From Fulvivirga ligni (lineage in GTDB: Bacteria > Bacteroidota > Bacteroidia > Cytophagales > Cyclobacteriaceae): a stretch of 64,000 nucleotides of DNA. The DNA lies in the NCBI RefSeq assembly GCF_021389935.1, contig NZ_CP089979.1, positions 5,375,001 to 5,439,000 of the forward strand. Reading direction: 5' to 3'. This document shows positions 1 through 10,448 of the stretch, one piece after another. The position numbers and the translations under genes are program-made. The notes below the pieces were generated by a model, which had not been told where the DNA came from, made no database searches, and saw only the letters and a program-made list of their open reading frames with translations. The stretch's first letter is position 1. Each line of letters starts with the position of its first letter.

Positions 1-301
1 TACTATTGTCTGAGCTGGTAAGAACAATTATGGTTACTTTTTCTCTAATTTGGTCTGAAAACGTGGAATACTCCTCTAAAAACTTGAATCCATCTATTAC
101 AGGCATGTTTAAATCCAGGAATATAACATCTGGAATATCCTGAATAGGAGCTTCTGCCAGATAGGTTAAGGCCTCTTTAGCGGAGTAATAAGTGATTATT
201 CTTTCAGCAAACTGATCAAACTCTAAGACTTTCTGATTAATAAACACATCGATTTCATTGTCATCAATCAGCATGACAACCTCCGCACTTTTACTATTCA
301 T
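1..301 (-). CDS. CheY-like response regulator, partial
   Basis: The first roughly 100 residues of a receiver domain read leftward off the window edge. The start is the ATG at 299-301, preceded on the coding strand by a purine-rich GGGAGAG. The N-terminus holds the acidic pair (MLIDDNE) that binds Mg2+. The phospho-acceptor Asp lies in the run VIFLDLNMP, and the conserved Thr/Ser lies in VLTSSD just before the edge. All receiver landmarks in view are intact, so this is a phosphorylatable regulator. Whether it ends as a single-domain protein or carries an output domain cannot be seen. Stand-alone receivers of this kind are common in Cytophagales and often serve hybrid kinases. Confidence 0.85.
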   Translation of the reverse strand, partial: MNSKSAEVVMLIDDNEIDVFINQKVLEFDQFAERIITYYSAKEALTYLAEAPIQDIPDVIFLDLNMPVIDGFKFLEEYSTFSDQIREKVTIIVLTSSDNS

Positions 302-599
302 CTCTCCCGAATTCAAACCAAAAAAATTAAGCAGCGATATTAATTATTAACACAGATGATTCCTACTGACTACAAAAAACAATTCCATCAAACTAAGAAA
401 TATCATATATATTAGTCATTTAAAAACATTATTATCTATACATCCCCGTAATTGTCGCAAAGTTACTACTTACCAAATATTAGTACACATTCTCCTCCAG
501 AAATTTATAGAGGCCGAATCAGTAAAAAATGACCTGAGATGTTTTATTCGCAAAAAAAATATATTAAAATTGAAGAATCATTATTTAACTAGAAAAACT
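302..599. other. Intergenic region between divergent genes
   Basis: About 300 bases of very AT-rich DNA between the leftward receiver gene and the rightward lipoprotein gene. It must hold both promoters. I see no convincing match to the Bacteroidota -7/-33 promoter pattern, no strong hairpin and no small gene. Confidence 0.5.
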
Positions 600-1493
600 A
601 TGAATTATAAGAGACTCGGGTCCATATCCTTTTCTTTATTATTAATATTTGGCGTGTTTTCATGCGGTCAAAAAGCTGAGAAGGAAAGTGAGCAATCTTC
701 AGAAGAATTTGAAGCCGCTGAATCTGATTTAAAAGAGCAGATAGAAGAAGTAGTTTATGAAATCCCTTCTCCTTCTGAAATACCTTCTTTATTGGAAAGA
801 ACGGGCGCAGAATACAATGGCTCATTGATTAATTCTAATGATAAGGCAGAGTCTTATGCATCTAGAAATGATAAAGCAGCTTTAAATTTAGGTGCGTATG
901 CTACTGACATCGGATACCTGGTATCTTATGATAAGGTTCAAGAGGCACTTACTTACATGAGCTCTACAAAGAAGCTTGCAGATGATTTAGGTGTTACTGG
1001 TGCTTTTGACGCCAGCCTAATCGAAAGATTTGAGAGCAACCTATCAAGAAAAGATTCTTTAGCGATCTTAATCAACTCTACCATCAACAAAACTGAGTCT
1101 TATCTTAAAGATGATGACAGAAACAGACTTGCTGCACTTGTAGTTACTGGTTCTTTCATTGAAGGTCTTTATATTTCTACAGCTTTAGTTGATAGCTACC
1201 CTACAGACATACTTCCTGAAGACAAGAGAAACCTTGTACTTACTCCGCTTATCAGAGTGGTATTAGAGCAGGAAAAATCTGTGAAGGATTTAGTTAAAAT
1301 GCTTGAGACTATTGAAAATACAAGCCCAGTAGCTGAGATGATCACTAAACTAGAAAGCCTTGTTGCTGACTACGAAAAGCTTGATATTGAAGAGCAAATT
1401 AAAAATAACAGAGCTGATTTGGTTCTTTCTGATGCTACACTTGCTGAAATTACAAAGAAGGCAGCTGAGATCAGAAGCTCTATTGTAGAGTAA
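600..1493 (+). CDS. Conserved lipoprotein of unknown function
   Basis: A 297-residue protein with a lipoprotein signal: a short basic start (MNYKRLG), a hydrophobic stretch and a lipobox ending FSC at about residue 22. A longer reading from TTG at 570 is open, but the ATG at 600 places the signal peptide at the N-terminus and is preferred. After an acidic, Glu-rich linker (about residues 25-60) the rest looks all-helical with no catalytic motif I recognise. It stands alone, with a clear terminator just downstream. Its location should be the periplasmic face of the inner membrane or the outer membrane. Function unknown. Confidence 0.75.
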   Translation: MNYKRLGSISFSLLLIFGVFSCGQKAEKESEQSSEEFEAAESDLKEQIEEVVYEIPSPSEIPSLLERTGAEYNGSLINSNDKAESYASRNDKAALNLGAYATDIGYLVSYDKVQEALTYMSSTKKLADDLGVTGAFDASLIERFESNLSRKDSLAILINSTINKTESYLKDDDRNRLAALVVTGSFIEGLYISTALVDSYPTDILPEDKRNLVLTPLIRVVLEQEKSVKDLVKMLETIENTSPVAEMITKLESLVADYEKLDIEEQIKNNRADLVLSDATLAEITKKAAEIRSSIVE

Positions 1494-1516
1494 GAAAATT
1501 AGCACATAAAAAAATT

Positions 1517-1548
1517 AAAAGGATCGAATCTTATTCGATCCTTTTTTT
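1517..1548 (+). terminator. Rho-independent terminator
   Basis: A 13-bp perfect stem (AAAAGGATCGAAT with its complement), a 3-nt CTT loop and a following T run, starting about 23 bases after the lipoprotein stop codon. Confidence 0.85.
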
Positions 1549-1589
1549 ATTGCCGCAATAGTATATATTCGTGTCTTATCGTGTAGTGT

Positions 1590-4500
1590 ATGAGTGAATC
1601 AGTTCTAAAAACAATCATCCAACTTTTTGCCATTGTAGCCAAGGAAGACTCTGTGACCGTAGAGGAAAAGCGTTTGATTGAAGCATTTTTAAAAGATCAT
1701 CTAAACAAGGCCAAAGTAGAAACATACCTGCAGCTGTTTGAAGAGTATAGTGAAAGCATCACTCATAGCTCTGAAAACCAACTTGAAGAAGAGCACGATC
1801 AGATTAAGAAGATCTGTCAGCATATTAACTCTGAGCTCACTCAAAAGCAGAAGGTGGTAATTATTCTGGAACTGATAGCTATAATACTTGCAGACAGCCA
1901 TATCTCAGATCGTGAAGAGGAATTAGTGCGTTTCACTGCTAGTCTTTTCAACATCCCTGATGAAGAGGTCTCACTGATAGAGTCCTTCGTAACTGCATCT
2001 GAGCAAAAGGATATAGATAACAGCAATATTCTGATCATATCCAGAGAAGACAGTACTCTACCCAAAACTCATTTCATAGGTCGATCAGCATTAGAAGGGC
2101 TCATTTTCGTATTACATATTAGTACAGCAGATACTTATGTAATTAAATACCTGGGAACCACAGACTTATACCTTAATGGCGTACCTATTAAAAATGGTAA
2201 AATAAATGTTCTTGGCACTGGATCTACCATAAAAGCTGACAAGGTTCTCCCCATATACTACGGTGATATATTAGGACATTTCATTAATTCAGATGAGGCC
2301 AATTTAATTAGCTTTCATGCCAATAATCTCAGTTTTAAATTCAAGAATGGCAAACTAGGATTGAGAGACATCTCCATTCAGGAAGAATCTGGAAAATTGG
2401 TAGGTTTGATGGGAGCCAGCGGAGCAGGAAAGTCGACACTACTTAATGTGCTTAACGGTAATGAAACCCCAACCGATGGGCAGGTGTTGATCAATGGAGT
2501 TAACATTCACACCTCTCCTGAAGAAATAGAAGGCGTTATTGGCTTCGTACCCCAAGACGACCTATTAATTGAAGACCTTACTGTATATCAGAATCTATAT
2601 TTCGCTGCCAAGCTTTGCTTTGCACATCTTACAGACCAAGAAACCGAAGCTCTTGTAACTAAGACGTTGAGTAGTCTAGGGCTTCTGGAAACCAAGGATC
2701 TGAAAGTAGGCTCACCGTTGGAAAAAACCATAAGCGGAGGCCAAAGAAAGAGGCTTAACATAGGACTGGAATTATTGAGAGAGCCTTCTGTTCTGTTTGT
2801 TGATGAACCGACATCTGGCTTATCTTCCCGAGATTCTGAGAATATCATGGATTTGCTGAAAGAGCTCTCTCTAAAAGGGAAACTAGTATTTGTAGTAATC
2901 CATCAACCATCATCAGACATATTTAAAATGTTTGATAAGCTGGTGATATTAGATACTGGTGGTTATCAAATATACTACGGAAACCCTGTGGAAGCTGTAG
3001 TTTATTTCAAGGAGATGATTGAGCTGATCAACAGTGAGCAGGGAGAATGTCTGGAATGTGGAAATGTTAATCCAGAACAAATTTTCAATATCATTGAAAC
3101 TAAAGTGGTGAATGAATATGGCAACTTCACCACCGAAAGAAAGATTAGTCCGGTTCAATGGAATCAGATGTTCATTGATAAGCAAAAGAAGCCTCTTACA
3201 TCTCAAGGATTTGATAACCAGCCTCATAGCACCTTAAAAATACCTTCTCGCTTTAAACAGTTTCAGCTATTTGCCAGAAGGGATGTCTTCTCCAAGATGA
3301 GCAATAAGCAGTATCTGCTTATCAACCTGTTAGAAGCACCTATTCTAGCTTTTATTCTGGCCTATATTGTTAGGTACTTTGTCACTTATCATACCACAGA
3401 TCCTGAGTATCTGTTTAGCAAAAACCTAAATATCCCTGCCTATTTATTTATGAGCATTATTGTGGCTCTTTTCATGGGGCTTACAGTTAGTGCTGAGGAG
3501 ATTATACGTGACCGAAAGATTTTAAAACGAGAGTCTTTTTTACATTTGAGTCGAAGCAGCTACTTGTTTAGCAAAATAGCCATCCTATTCACCCTTTCAG
3601 CGATTCAGACCTTCACATTTGTGCTGGTTGGTAACGGTATTTTGGAAATTAAAGGAATGTTACTCACCCATTGGATGATACTTTTCTCTACCTCATGCTT
3701 TGCTAATGTATTAGGCCTTAATATAAGCTCAGCCTTTAATTCGGCCGTAACCATCTACATTCTAATACCAATATTGCTAATACCTCAACTGCTACTCAGT
3801 GGTGTAGTAGTTAAATTTGATAAACTTAATCCTGACCTTAGTCATACTGGTCAAGTGCCGCTCATTGGTGATCTCATGGCTTCCAGATGGGCATTTGAGG
3901 CATCTATGGTGAGTCAGTTTAAAGACAATACCTATGAGAGTCAATTTTATACCTATGATAAAATTATGGCTCAGGCTGACTATAAGAAAATCTATTATAT
4001 TCCCACTCTGGAAACCAAATTAGAATACTGTCTGAACAACCATAAAAATGAAAGTGATTCTATACAGACTATCATAAATGAGAATCTTGAGCTTTTGAGT
4101 AGCGAAATATCAGGCGAACTCAAAGTTATAGGTGAGGATAAGTTTGATGTAAATGTGCTCCAAAAATCCTTCAGTTATGATATATATGAAAGCACTTCGC
4201 AATTTTTGAAGAACCTGCACGCCTTCTATTCCAGACGCTACAACAAAGCGGATAAAGAAAAAGACAGAATTATCACCGGTATGACTGAGACTATTGAAGA
4301 ACGAAACGCGTTTGATCAGCTCAAAAATGAATATCATAATGAGGCCATTGCTGATATTGTTAAGAATCAGAATGACCCTCATAGAATCATTGAATCTGAA
4401 GGTCAGCTGATTCAGAAGGTCTTCCCTATCTATAAAGATCCTGATCCAAGTGGCTTTTTAGATTATGGAGAACAATTTTACGTACCCAAAAAGCATCTTT

Positions 4501-4622
4501 TCAATAGGTTTTTTGATACCGTAGTTTTCAATATTGCCGTTATATGGATGATGTCGATATTCTTGATTATCAGCCTTTATTTTGATGTTCTAAGAAAGAT
4601 AGTTACAGGAATGGGCAAATAA
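1590..4622 (+). CDS. ABCG-type ABC transporter with TerB-like and FHA-like N-terminal regions
   Basis: A 1010-residue half-transporter with ATPase and membrane domain in one chain. Residues about 1-135 are helical and resemble the TerB/DjlA-type domain, including the ILADSHISDREEE run. Residues about 145-230 look like an all-beta FHA-like domain (inference). The ABC domain (about 240-470) has Walker A GASGAGKST near 275, a signature ISGGQRKRL near 381 and Walker B VLFVDEP followed by TSGL, the order typical of the ABCG/White group. From about residue 600 come hydrophobic ABC2-type membrane segments, interrupted by a long soluble stretch (about 770-960), with a final helix at the C-terminus. 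The substrate cannot be told; export across the inner membrane is the family role. The convergent gene's stop lies one base away. Confidence 0.85.
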   Translation: MSESVLKTIIQLFAIVAKEDSVTVEEKRLIEAFLKDHLNKAKVETYLQLFEEYSESITHSSENQLEEEHDQIKKICQHINSELTQKQKVVIILELIAIILADSHISDREEELVRFTASLFNIPDEEVSLIESFVTASEQKDIDNSNILIISREDSTLPKTHFIGRSALEGLIFVLHISTADTYVIKYLGTTDLYLNGVPIKNGKINVLGTGSTIKADKVLPIYYGDILGHFINSDEANLISFHANNLSFKFKNGKLGLRDISIQEESGKLVGLMGASGAGKSTLLNVLNGNETPTDGQVLINGVNIHTSPEEIEGVIGFVPQDDLLIEDLTVYQNLYFAAKLCFAHLTDQETEALVTKTLSSLGLLETKDLKVGSPLEKTISGGQRKRLNIGLELLREPSVLFVDEPTSGLSSRDSENIMDLLKELSLKGKLVFVVIHQPSSDIFKMFDKLVILDTGGYQIYYGNPVEAVVYFKEMIELINSEQGECLECGNVNPEQIFNIIETKVVNEYGNFTTERKISPVQWNQMFIDKQKKPLTSQGFDNQPHSTLKIPSRFKQFQLFARRDVFSKMSNKQYLLINLLEAPILAFILAYIVRYFVTYHTTDPEYLFSKNLNIPAYLFMSIIVALFMGLTVSAEEIIRDRKILKRESFLHLSRSSYLFSKIAILFTLSAIQTFTFVLVGNGILEIKGMLLTHWMILFSTSCFANVLGLNISSAFNSAVTIYILIPILLIPQLLLSGVVVKFDKLNPDLSHTGQVPLIGDLMASRWAFEASMVSQFKDNTYESQFYTYDKIMAQADYKKIYYIPTLETKLEYCLNNHKNESDSIQTIINENLELLSSEISGELKVIGEDKFDVNVLQKSFSYDIYESTSQFLKNLHAFYSRRYNKADKEKDRIITGMTETIEERNAFDQLKNEYHNEAIADIVKNQNDPHRIIESEGQLIQKVFPIYKDPDPSGFLDYGEQFYVPKKHLFNRFFDTVVFNIAVIWMMSIFLIISLYFDVLRKIVTGMGK

Positions 4623-4623
4623 G

Positions 4624-7600
4624 TTATTTGATCACGTGTATCCAGCCGTTACACGTGGTTTCACCTTCTATATCAGCTTCATAATAATATACACCTGAAG
4701 ATATATCAGCACCCTGCCAATCATTCTGATAATCAGATGATTCGTATATTTTCTTACCCCATCGGTTATATATTTTGAGAGACTTTTTAGCTGGGCCAGT
4801 TATGATCTGAAAGTAGTCATTATCCCCTTTAGCTCCGGGGGTTATGACATTAGGAACCTTAATATCATAGAAATCCAGAGTTACAGCACTATCGTAAGGA
4901 CAGTTTTCGTTTTGGCCTGATAGCTTGATTTCATAAGTACCGTCCTCTGAATATTCATAAGCAACACTCTCTCCTTCAAGTGTTTGTCCATCTCCCAATG
5001 ACCATCGATAGTCTGCACCACCCGTGGAGTTATTTTCTAAGTGAAGTATTGGTCTTGAGAAACAATCGTATTCTTTAGCTGCCTGAAATGAGATGTTGAC
5101 TTTAGGAGTAACGTCTACTTTCACCTCAGCGATTTCAGAACAACCGTTCACATCAATCATGAACACGGTGTAAATAGTATTCTCAACAGGAGACACTACA
5201 GGCCTGGCCTCAGTAGAGGTAAAACTACTATCATTACTTATCCAAAAATACTCCACCCCTCCAAACGCTTGAAGCCGATAACTATCCTCTTCACAGATGA
5301 AACCATCAGCGCCTACACCCATATTTTTCTCGAATACATCCACCACATATGACGTAAAATCTTCACCTATACATGTAGTTGGGTCAATGGCCTTTAGAGT
5401 TATTGTATAGCGCCCGGGGCTTCCATAGTCGTGCGTTATAAAATCAGTATCAGAGGTGGTAAGACTATTTCCATCACCAAAATTCCATTCAAACACCTCT
5501 CCCCCTACGCTCAAATTCTCAATTATTAATGGACTTGGAAAGCATATCTTGTTTAAACCTGGCTGATCAAAATCTATTGAATTAGTCTGGAGCCGAGCAC
5601 GAAGAGAGGCCAGGTCAAATTTAAATGCCGCATTGTTACAGTTTCCACTATTGTTAGTTTCAGACCAGGCTCCTGGGGTTGGTGGAAAATCTGATGTGGG
5701 CTTCCCATCTACATTAAGAGATTGGCAACCAGCACAAACTGCATGATATACAATACCACTTTTATCAAAACGGCTAGTACCACCATCTACGTGGGTTGCA
5801 GATTTATTTCCTCCTAAAAATGTAGCATATAACAATTCAGAGGCATCTCCTGATAGTGCCATCAAGTAAAAATCGGACCCAAGGGTTTCACTTTGGTAAG
5901 CATCAGAAGTAATGGGCATACCAATGGTACTGCCTCCAAAGGCACCAAACGACTGATTAATCTTACCTCCCCATCCGCTGAGATAAATATTATCGCAATC
6001 ATTAACTAAAAATGCCGTTGGAGAAATATCTATGCCGTTACCTACTGAGCCAAAGGTAGTAGAAAACTCCAGAGCAGTGAGATCTGAGCTGTATTTTTGG
6101 AGAAATTGACCATCTCCTACGTTATAGACATCTCCTTTTATATCAAAATCAACACTATTGGTTTGTCCAAAAGTGTAGATAAAATCGTCGGCGTCTACAT
6201 CGATGAAGTAAACCTGATCATAATTGGTTTTGCCAACATATGTCCCGCCTAATATAGTAGATCCATCTTCTGCGAACTTCACTATCCAACCATCTACGTT
6301 TGTCACTCCTCTGACGCCCAGTGCTGTAGAATCAGAATTTGTTCCTCCCGCCACTATAATTTCACCAAAAGAATTAGTTTTAACAGAATAGAAAGCATCG
6401 GAGAATGTTCCCCCCAGATATGTAGACCATTTCAAATTAGTTAGATCAGGATCCATTTTAAAGACAACTGCATCCAGACTTCCTGCTAATGTATCCTGCA
6501 CAGAATTTACTACATCAAAATCATTAGAAAAGGTCTTGCTAGCCACCAGAATATCACCCTCTTGATTGATGTAGATATCCCCCCTTGATTGATCTCCATA
6601 GTTAGCGCTAAGGACACCAACGGACAACATAATGCCATCATTTGCACTTCCTCCTATAAATGTGGATCCCAGTAACCCCGATCCTGATGCATTAAATTTT
6701 GTAATGATGATATCAGACCCCTCGCTGAACTGTATACCGACCACATTTACACCATTTCCTCCTGCAAATGAGTTCTGATAGGCCTGGGCACTAACAGGGT
6801 AATTAGAAGAACTGGTTACACCCATCACATACAATTCATTTTGATCATTCACAATCATACTTTGAGGGACTTCATTCTTATTACCTCCCAAATAGGTGGC
6901 ATAAATTAGATTAGAACCGACGGAATCGTATTTCAATATAGCGATATCCCATAGGCCCTGGGTACTTACCTGATAGGCACCGGCCGTTGCGGGAAAATTA
7001 CCTGGAGCATTTATGGCAATACCTCCAGAGTACAAATTACCGCTTTCATCATAGGTGGCTGTACTGCCCCAATTATCGGCTGTAGATCCAGAATATGTTG
7101 AAAATATTAATGTAGGATCGATGATTAAATCATAGCATTCATCAAACCCCAAAGGAAAGGTAAAACTCACAATATCACCGTTTAAAACATATTGACAAGC
7201 TACTTGCTCCTTATTTCCATTTATGTACTGGTAAGCGTAAGGCCTTTCCTCCAAAACTTCATTAACGCTGGTCTTTATCTTTAGGCGACCATTTGAAAGA
7301 GAGAGATCCATAGCCCCATTGTAACGCAATTGTATACTAGCGGGATCATAGCCTGCTTCTACCCTTAAATCATATTTTACCGTATTACCAGTTCTTTTAT
7401 ATTGTAAATCCACCCCATCATAAAGGTTATTATAGTTAAGCTGGTCATAAGCATTTACATTACCTCGCCATTGAGAACTGTCACCTACGTAAAAATTATA
7501 TTTGGTCTTGAGAAGATTTGCTGGTTGTATTTCTGTTTGCTGGTTAGCTCCAATGAAATCCACAAAATAGGAATGAGCACTAATGCCCGATTCATCCTGG

Positions 7601-7848
7601 ACCTCGCTCATATCCTCAACATTATCATGAGATAAGGTATGAGTTATCTGATCATAATTGTAAAAAGTATATACCAGCCTGTTTTTAAGAAAATAGACCT
7701 CACCTTCTGGCAAGGTTCCTTTAAATAAAATCTCCGCTCTCCATTGCCCTCGGTTCTCTATAAATTTAATGGCAGGAACATCAGCCACAGCAAATGATGC
7801 ACTCACCACAAAAAAGAATAGCATCAATATGAACCGAGACTTTAGCAT
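4624..7848 (-). CDS. Secreted PKD protein with type IX secretion sorting domain
   Basis: A 1074-residue secreted protein. A signal peptide (about 1-22) precedes an N-terminal region beginning FIENRGQW, typical of the DUF7948 domain. The middle (about 250-750) is a series of repeats of the type YATFLGGN...D.., as in SBBP beta-propeller repeat proteins. Two PKD-like domains follow, each with a W.(F/L)GDG core and a paired Y..PG(R/T)Y-like strand. The last 85 residues match the gliding-motility-associated C-terminal domain (VPNVITPG, LKIYNRWGKKIYES, SSGVYYYE), the type B signal for type IX secretion. It is expected on the cell surface or in the medium, possibly as an adhesin. No catalytic motif is visible. 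Confidence 0.88.
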   Translation of the reverse strand: MLKSRFILMLFFFVVSASFAVADVPAIKFIENRGQWRAEILFKGTLPEGEVYFLKNRLVYTFYNYDQITHTLSHDNVEDMSEVQDESGISAHSYFVDFIGANQQTEIQPANLLKTKYNFYVGDSSQWRGNVNAYDQLNYNNLYDGVDLQYKRTGNTVKYDLRVEAGYDPASIQLRYNGAMDLSLSNGRLKIKTSVNEVLEERPYAYQYINGNKEQVACQYVLNGDIVSFTFPLGFDECYDLIIDPTLIFSTYSGSTADNWGSTATYDESGNLYSGGIAINAPGNFPATAGAYQVSTQGLWDIAILKYDSVGSNLIYATYLGGNKNEVPQSMIVNDQNELYVMGVTSSSNYPVSAQAYQNSFAGGNGVNVVGIQFSEGSDIIITKFNASGSGLLGSTFIGGSANDGIMLSVGVLSANYGDQSRGDIYINQEGDILVASKTFSNDFDVVNSVQDTLAGSLDAVVFKMDPDLTNLKWSTYLGGTFSDAFYSVKTNSFGEIIVAGGTNSDSTALGVRGVTNVDGWIVKFAEDGSTILGGTYVGKTNYDQVYFIDVDADDFIYTFGQTNSVDFDIKGDVYNVGDGQFLQKYSSDLTALEFSTTFGSVGNGIDISPTAFLVNDCDNIYLSGWGGKINQSFGAFGGSTIGMPITSDAYQSETLGSDFYLMALSGDASELLYATFLGGNKSATHVDGGTSRFDKSGIVYHAVCAGCQSLNVDGKPTSDFPPTPGAWSETNNSGNCNNAAFKFDLASLRARLQTNSIDFDQPGLNKICFPSPLIIENLSVGGEVFEWNFGDGNSLTTSDTDFITHDYGSPGRYTITLKAIDPTTCIGEDFTSYVVDVFEKNMGVGADGFICEEDSYRLQAFGGVEYFWISNDSSFTSTEARPVVSPVENTIYTVFMIDVNGCSEIAEVKVDVTPKVNISFQAAKEYDCFSRPILHLENNSTGGADYRWSLGDGQTLEGESVAYEYSEDGTYEIKLSGQNENCPYDSAVTLDFYDIKVPNVITPGAKGDNDYFQIITGPAKKSLKIYNRWGKKIYESSDYQNDWQGADISSGVYYYEADIEGETTCNGWIHVIK

Positions 7849-7880
7849 ACCATTAAAATAGTCAATTCATAATGTCTTTC

Positions 7881-10448
7881 CTAAGCTTCCTTCCTAAGCA
7901 CTTCTAATGGCGACTTATTAATAACATCTCTGGTATTAAACCAGCCTACTAAAAGTGTAAGGAAGATAACACCTATCCAGATCCATAGTAATTCTATGAA
8001 ATTAGGCATGAAAACCACTTTAAAGAAATAAAGTGCCAGTATCCAACCTGAGATTACTGCCAATACTAACCCAACTAAACCTGCGAAAAAGCCCAAATAT
8101 GTATATTCCAGCAAGGTCATTCCTACTATCTGCCGCTGGGCGGCGCCGATGGTTCTGAGTAGTACATTTTCCTTAAGTCTAAGGTATTTGCTGTTAATAA
8201 CAGCACCAGCAAGCACCACTAAGCCAGTTAAAATACTGAACAAGGCCATGAACTGTATTACGAAAGACACCTTTCCGAAGAACTCATCTATGGTAGATAA
8301 TATCAATCGAAGATCTATTAGTGATACATTTGGATACATAGTTACCAGTTCTCTTTGATAGGCATTGGCTTTGCCATCATCTTTTACCTTGGTAGTTAGC
8401 ACATAGGTCTGTGGAGCCTCCTCGAGCACACCATTTGGAAATACGAAGATAAAGTTGGGAGGATCCTTTTGCCATTCCACATCTCTAATACCACTTACAT
8501 AAGTAGTCATCGGAATTCCTTGCACATCGAAAGTTACGGTATCTCCAATACCAACTTCCAAATCTTCCTGCATACCTTCTGAGATGGTTACATAGATAGA
8601 ATCATTAGAAATGTGTTGTGCCACCCCTTCCAAGAGTTCCTCAGCATTGCTTAAAGAATCTCTGTATGTTACTCGATACTCCCTGGTAATAGCCCAGTTT
8701 TTAATACCATCAGTGGTATCACTTTGTATTTCACTGACCGTTTTGCCATTAATAGCGCCTATTCTACAAGTAACAATAGGCACCACCTGCTGAACAGGTA
8801 GTCCTGCCTCTTCTGTGAGTTTCACAACCCCATCCTTCTGTGGCGGCTGAATGTCAAATAATATAGTGTTCGATTGATTTTCTTGGCCCACAAATTCTAC
8901 CTGATTCAAAAGATTAGATTGTGCAATATTTAAAGTAGCAATCATAAAGGCTCCAAGGCCGATCACAACAATTAATACTGTGGTTTGATTATTAGGCCTG
9001 AACAGATTGGCTAAACTCTGTCGCCATACAAAGCCCCAGCCTGATGGAAAGTATTTCCTAACTAACTTCATAAGCAAATGTGCCATTCCCGCAAGGGCTG
9101 CAAAAGCAACTACCAACCCTAAGAAGAAAGAACCGCCAATTAAGAAGCTACCTGATTGATAAGTAGCAAATGCAAACGGAAACAACAGAATACCCATAAT
9201 AACGAACCACCGCATTCGGGATTTGATATTTTCTTTCGAAAAACCCGTTCTTAAAACACTAAGTGGCGGCACAAACCTTACGGCATTAAGCGGTAAAGTG
9301 GAAAATAGCACCGTAATGATAAAGCCCAGCACCAGCCCTTCAGCTATAGACGACCAAGCCACATGAAGAACTAAATCCAGAGGTATAAACTCTTGTAATA
9401 ATGGTGGCAGTGCAAACTGAATTCCTATTCCTAAAGCAATACCCAGGATGGTCCCCACCATTCCTAATACTACACTCTGTATAAAAAATATATTAAAAGC
9501 CTGCCAACCAGACGCACCTATGCACCTTAAAACGGCTACACTTTCTCTCTTCTCTTTTACATAAATATGAACAGAACTGGCTACACCTATACAACCCAAA
9601 ATTAAGGCAATAAAAGCCAGCAAATTAAAGAAGCGATATAGGTTTTTAACACCTTTACCCAGACTCTCTTTTCGCTCTTCTACAGTATCAAAAGAATGGC
9701 CATATTGACGCACCACCGGTTTGAGGTACTCTTCCGCTTTCTTGGTTTCTTCTTCATTATTTAATTTAAAAAACTGACTATAACGGACGCGACTGCCATA
9801 CTGCACCAAACCAGTTGAATCAAGATAACGCTTTGAAATATAGATAGATGGAGTAAAAGTAGACCTTACGCCTCCTCCACCTGGAATTTTAAAGACCTCT
9901 CCTGCTACCTTAAAAGTAACAGTACCCAGCTTGATGGAATCTTCAGAACTCACATCATAATGACTGGCCAAATTCTGATCTACCATTGCAAAGGGTCCAG
10001 GCCCTTCTTTTACTTTTTGCATGGCATTATCAGGAGAAGTCTCAAGATCACCGTAAAACGGAAAATCTCCCTCAATGGCTACCACCCGCACCAACCTGGT
10101 GCCTGGGCTACTGGTCATAAACATAGCCATTGATGCCAGGGCTGATTGAGAAGACTGCTCAGACTCTACAGAATCGAACGCTTGCAGTATTTCTGTTTCG
10201 AAGGGCGTATTACCTTCTACCACCAGGTCAGCGCCAAGCAGATCTTTGGCCTGGTCATCTATATTTCTTTTCAGATTTACATTAAAAGAATTGATAGATA
10301 CTAAGGCAGCTATACCAATTATAATTGAGGAAACAAACAAAAACAGACGTCCGAAGTTCTTCCGGGTATCCTTATACGCCATCTTCCAAACCCACTTATC
10401 CTTAAACAAATGAGCTTTTTCTCTGATTACCTGAATTCTATACTCCAT
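7881..10448 (-). CDS. FtsX-family ABC permease (YbbP-like)
   Basis: An 855-residue permease with an N-terminal helix, a large periplasmic MacB-PCD-like domain (about 55-260), a first FtsX block (about 275-400), a central membrane pair, a second periplasmic domain and a second FtsX block at the C-terminus. This two-FtsX-block plan matches the YbbP family. The start ATG overlaps the stop of the upstream ATPase gene by one base (TAATG), so the two are translationally coupled and should form one complex. By family analogy it would be a mechanotransmission-type or lipid/lipoprotein-handling ABC system rather than a classic importer; the substrate is unknown. Confidence 0.88.
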   Translation of the reverse strand: MEYRIQVIREKAHLFKDKWVWKMAYKDTRKNFGRLFLFVSSIIIGIAALVSINSFNVNLKRNIDDQAKDLLGADLVVEGNTPFETEILQAFDSVESEQSSQSALASMAMFMTSSPGTRLVRVVAIEGDFPFYGDLETSPDNAMQKVKEGPGPFAMVDQNLASHYDVSSEDSIKLGTVTFKVAGEVFKIPGGGGVRSTFTPSIYISKRYLDSTGLVQYGSRVRYSQFFKLNNEEETKKAEEYLKPVVRQYGHSFDTVEERKESLGKGVKNLYRFFNLLAFIALILGCIGVASSVHIYVKEKRESVAVLRCIGASGWQAFNIFFIQSVVLGMVGTILGIALGIGIQFALPPLLQEFIPLDLVLHVAWSSIAEGLVLGFIITVLFSTLPLNAVRFVPPLSVLRTGFSKENIKSRMRWFVIMGILLFPFAFATYQSGSFLIGGSFFLGLVVAFAALAGMAHLLMKLVRKYFPSGWGFVWRQSLANLFRPNNQTTVLIVVIGLGAFMIATLNIAQSNLLNQVEFVGQENQSNTILFDIQPPQKDGVVKLTEEAGLPVQQVVPIVTCRIGAINGKTVSEIQSDTTDGIKNWAITREYRVTYRDSLSNAEELLEGVAQHISNDSIYVTISEGMQEDLEVGIGDTVTFDVQGIPMTTYVSGIRDVEWQKDPPNFIFVFPNGVLEEAPQTYVLTTKVKDDGKANAYQRELVTMYPNVSLIDLRLILSTIDEFFGKVSFVIQFMALFSILTGLVVLAGAVINSKYLRLKENVLLRTIGAAQRQIVGMTLLEYTYLGFFAGLVGLVLAVISGWILALYFFKVVFMPNFIELLWIWIGVIFLTLLVGWFNTRDVINKSPLEVLRKEA

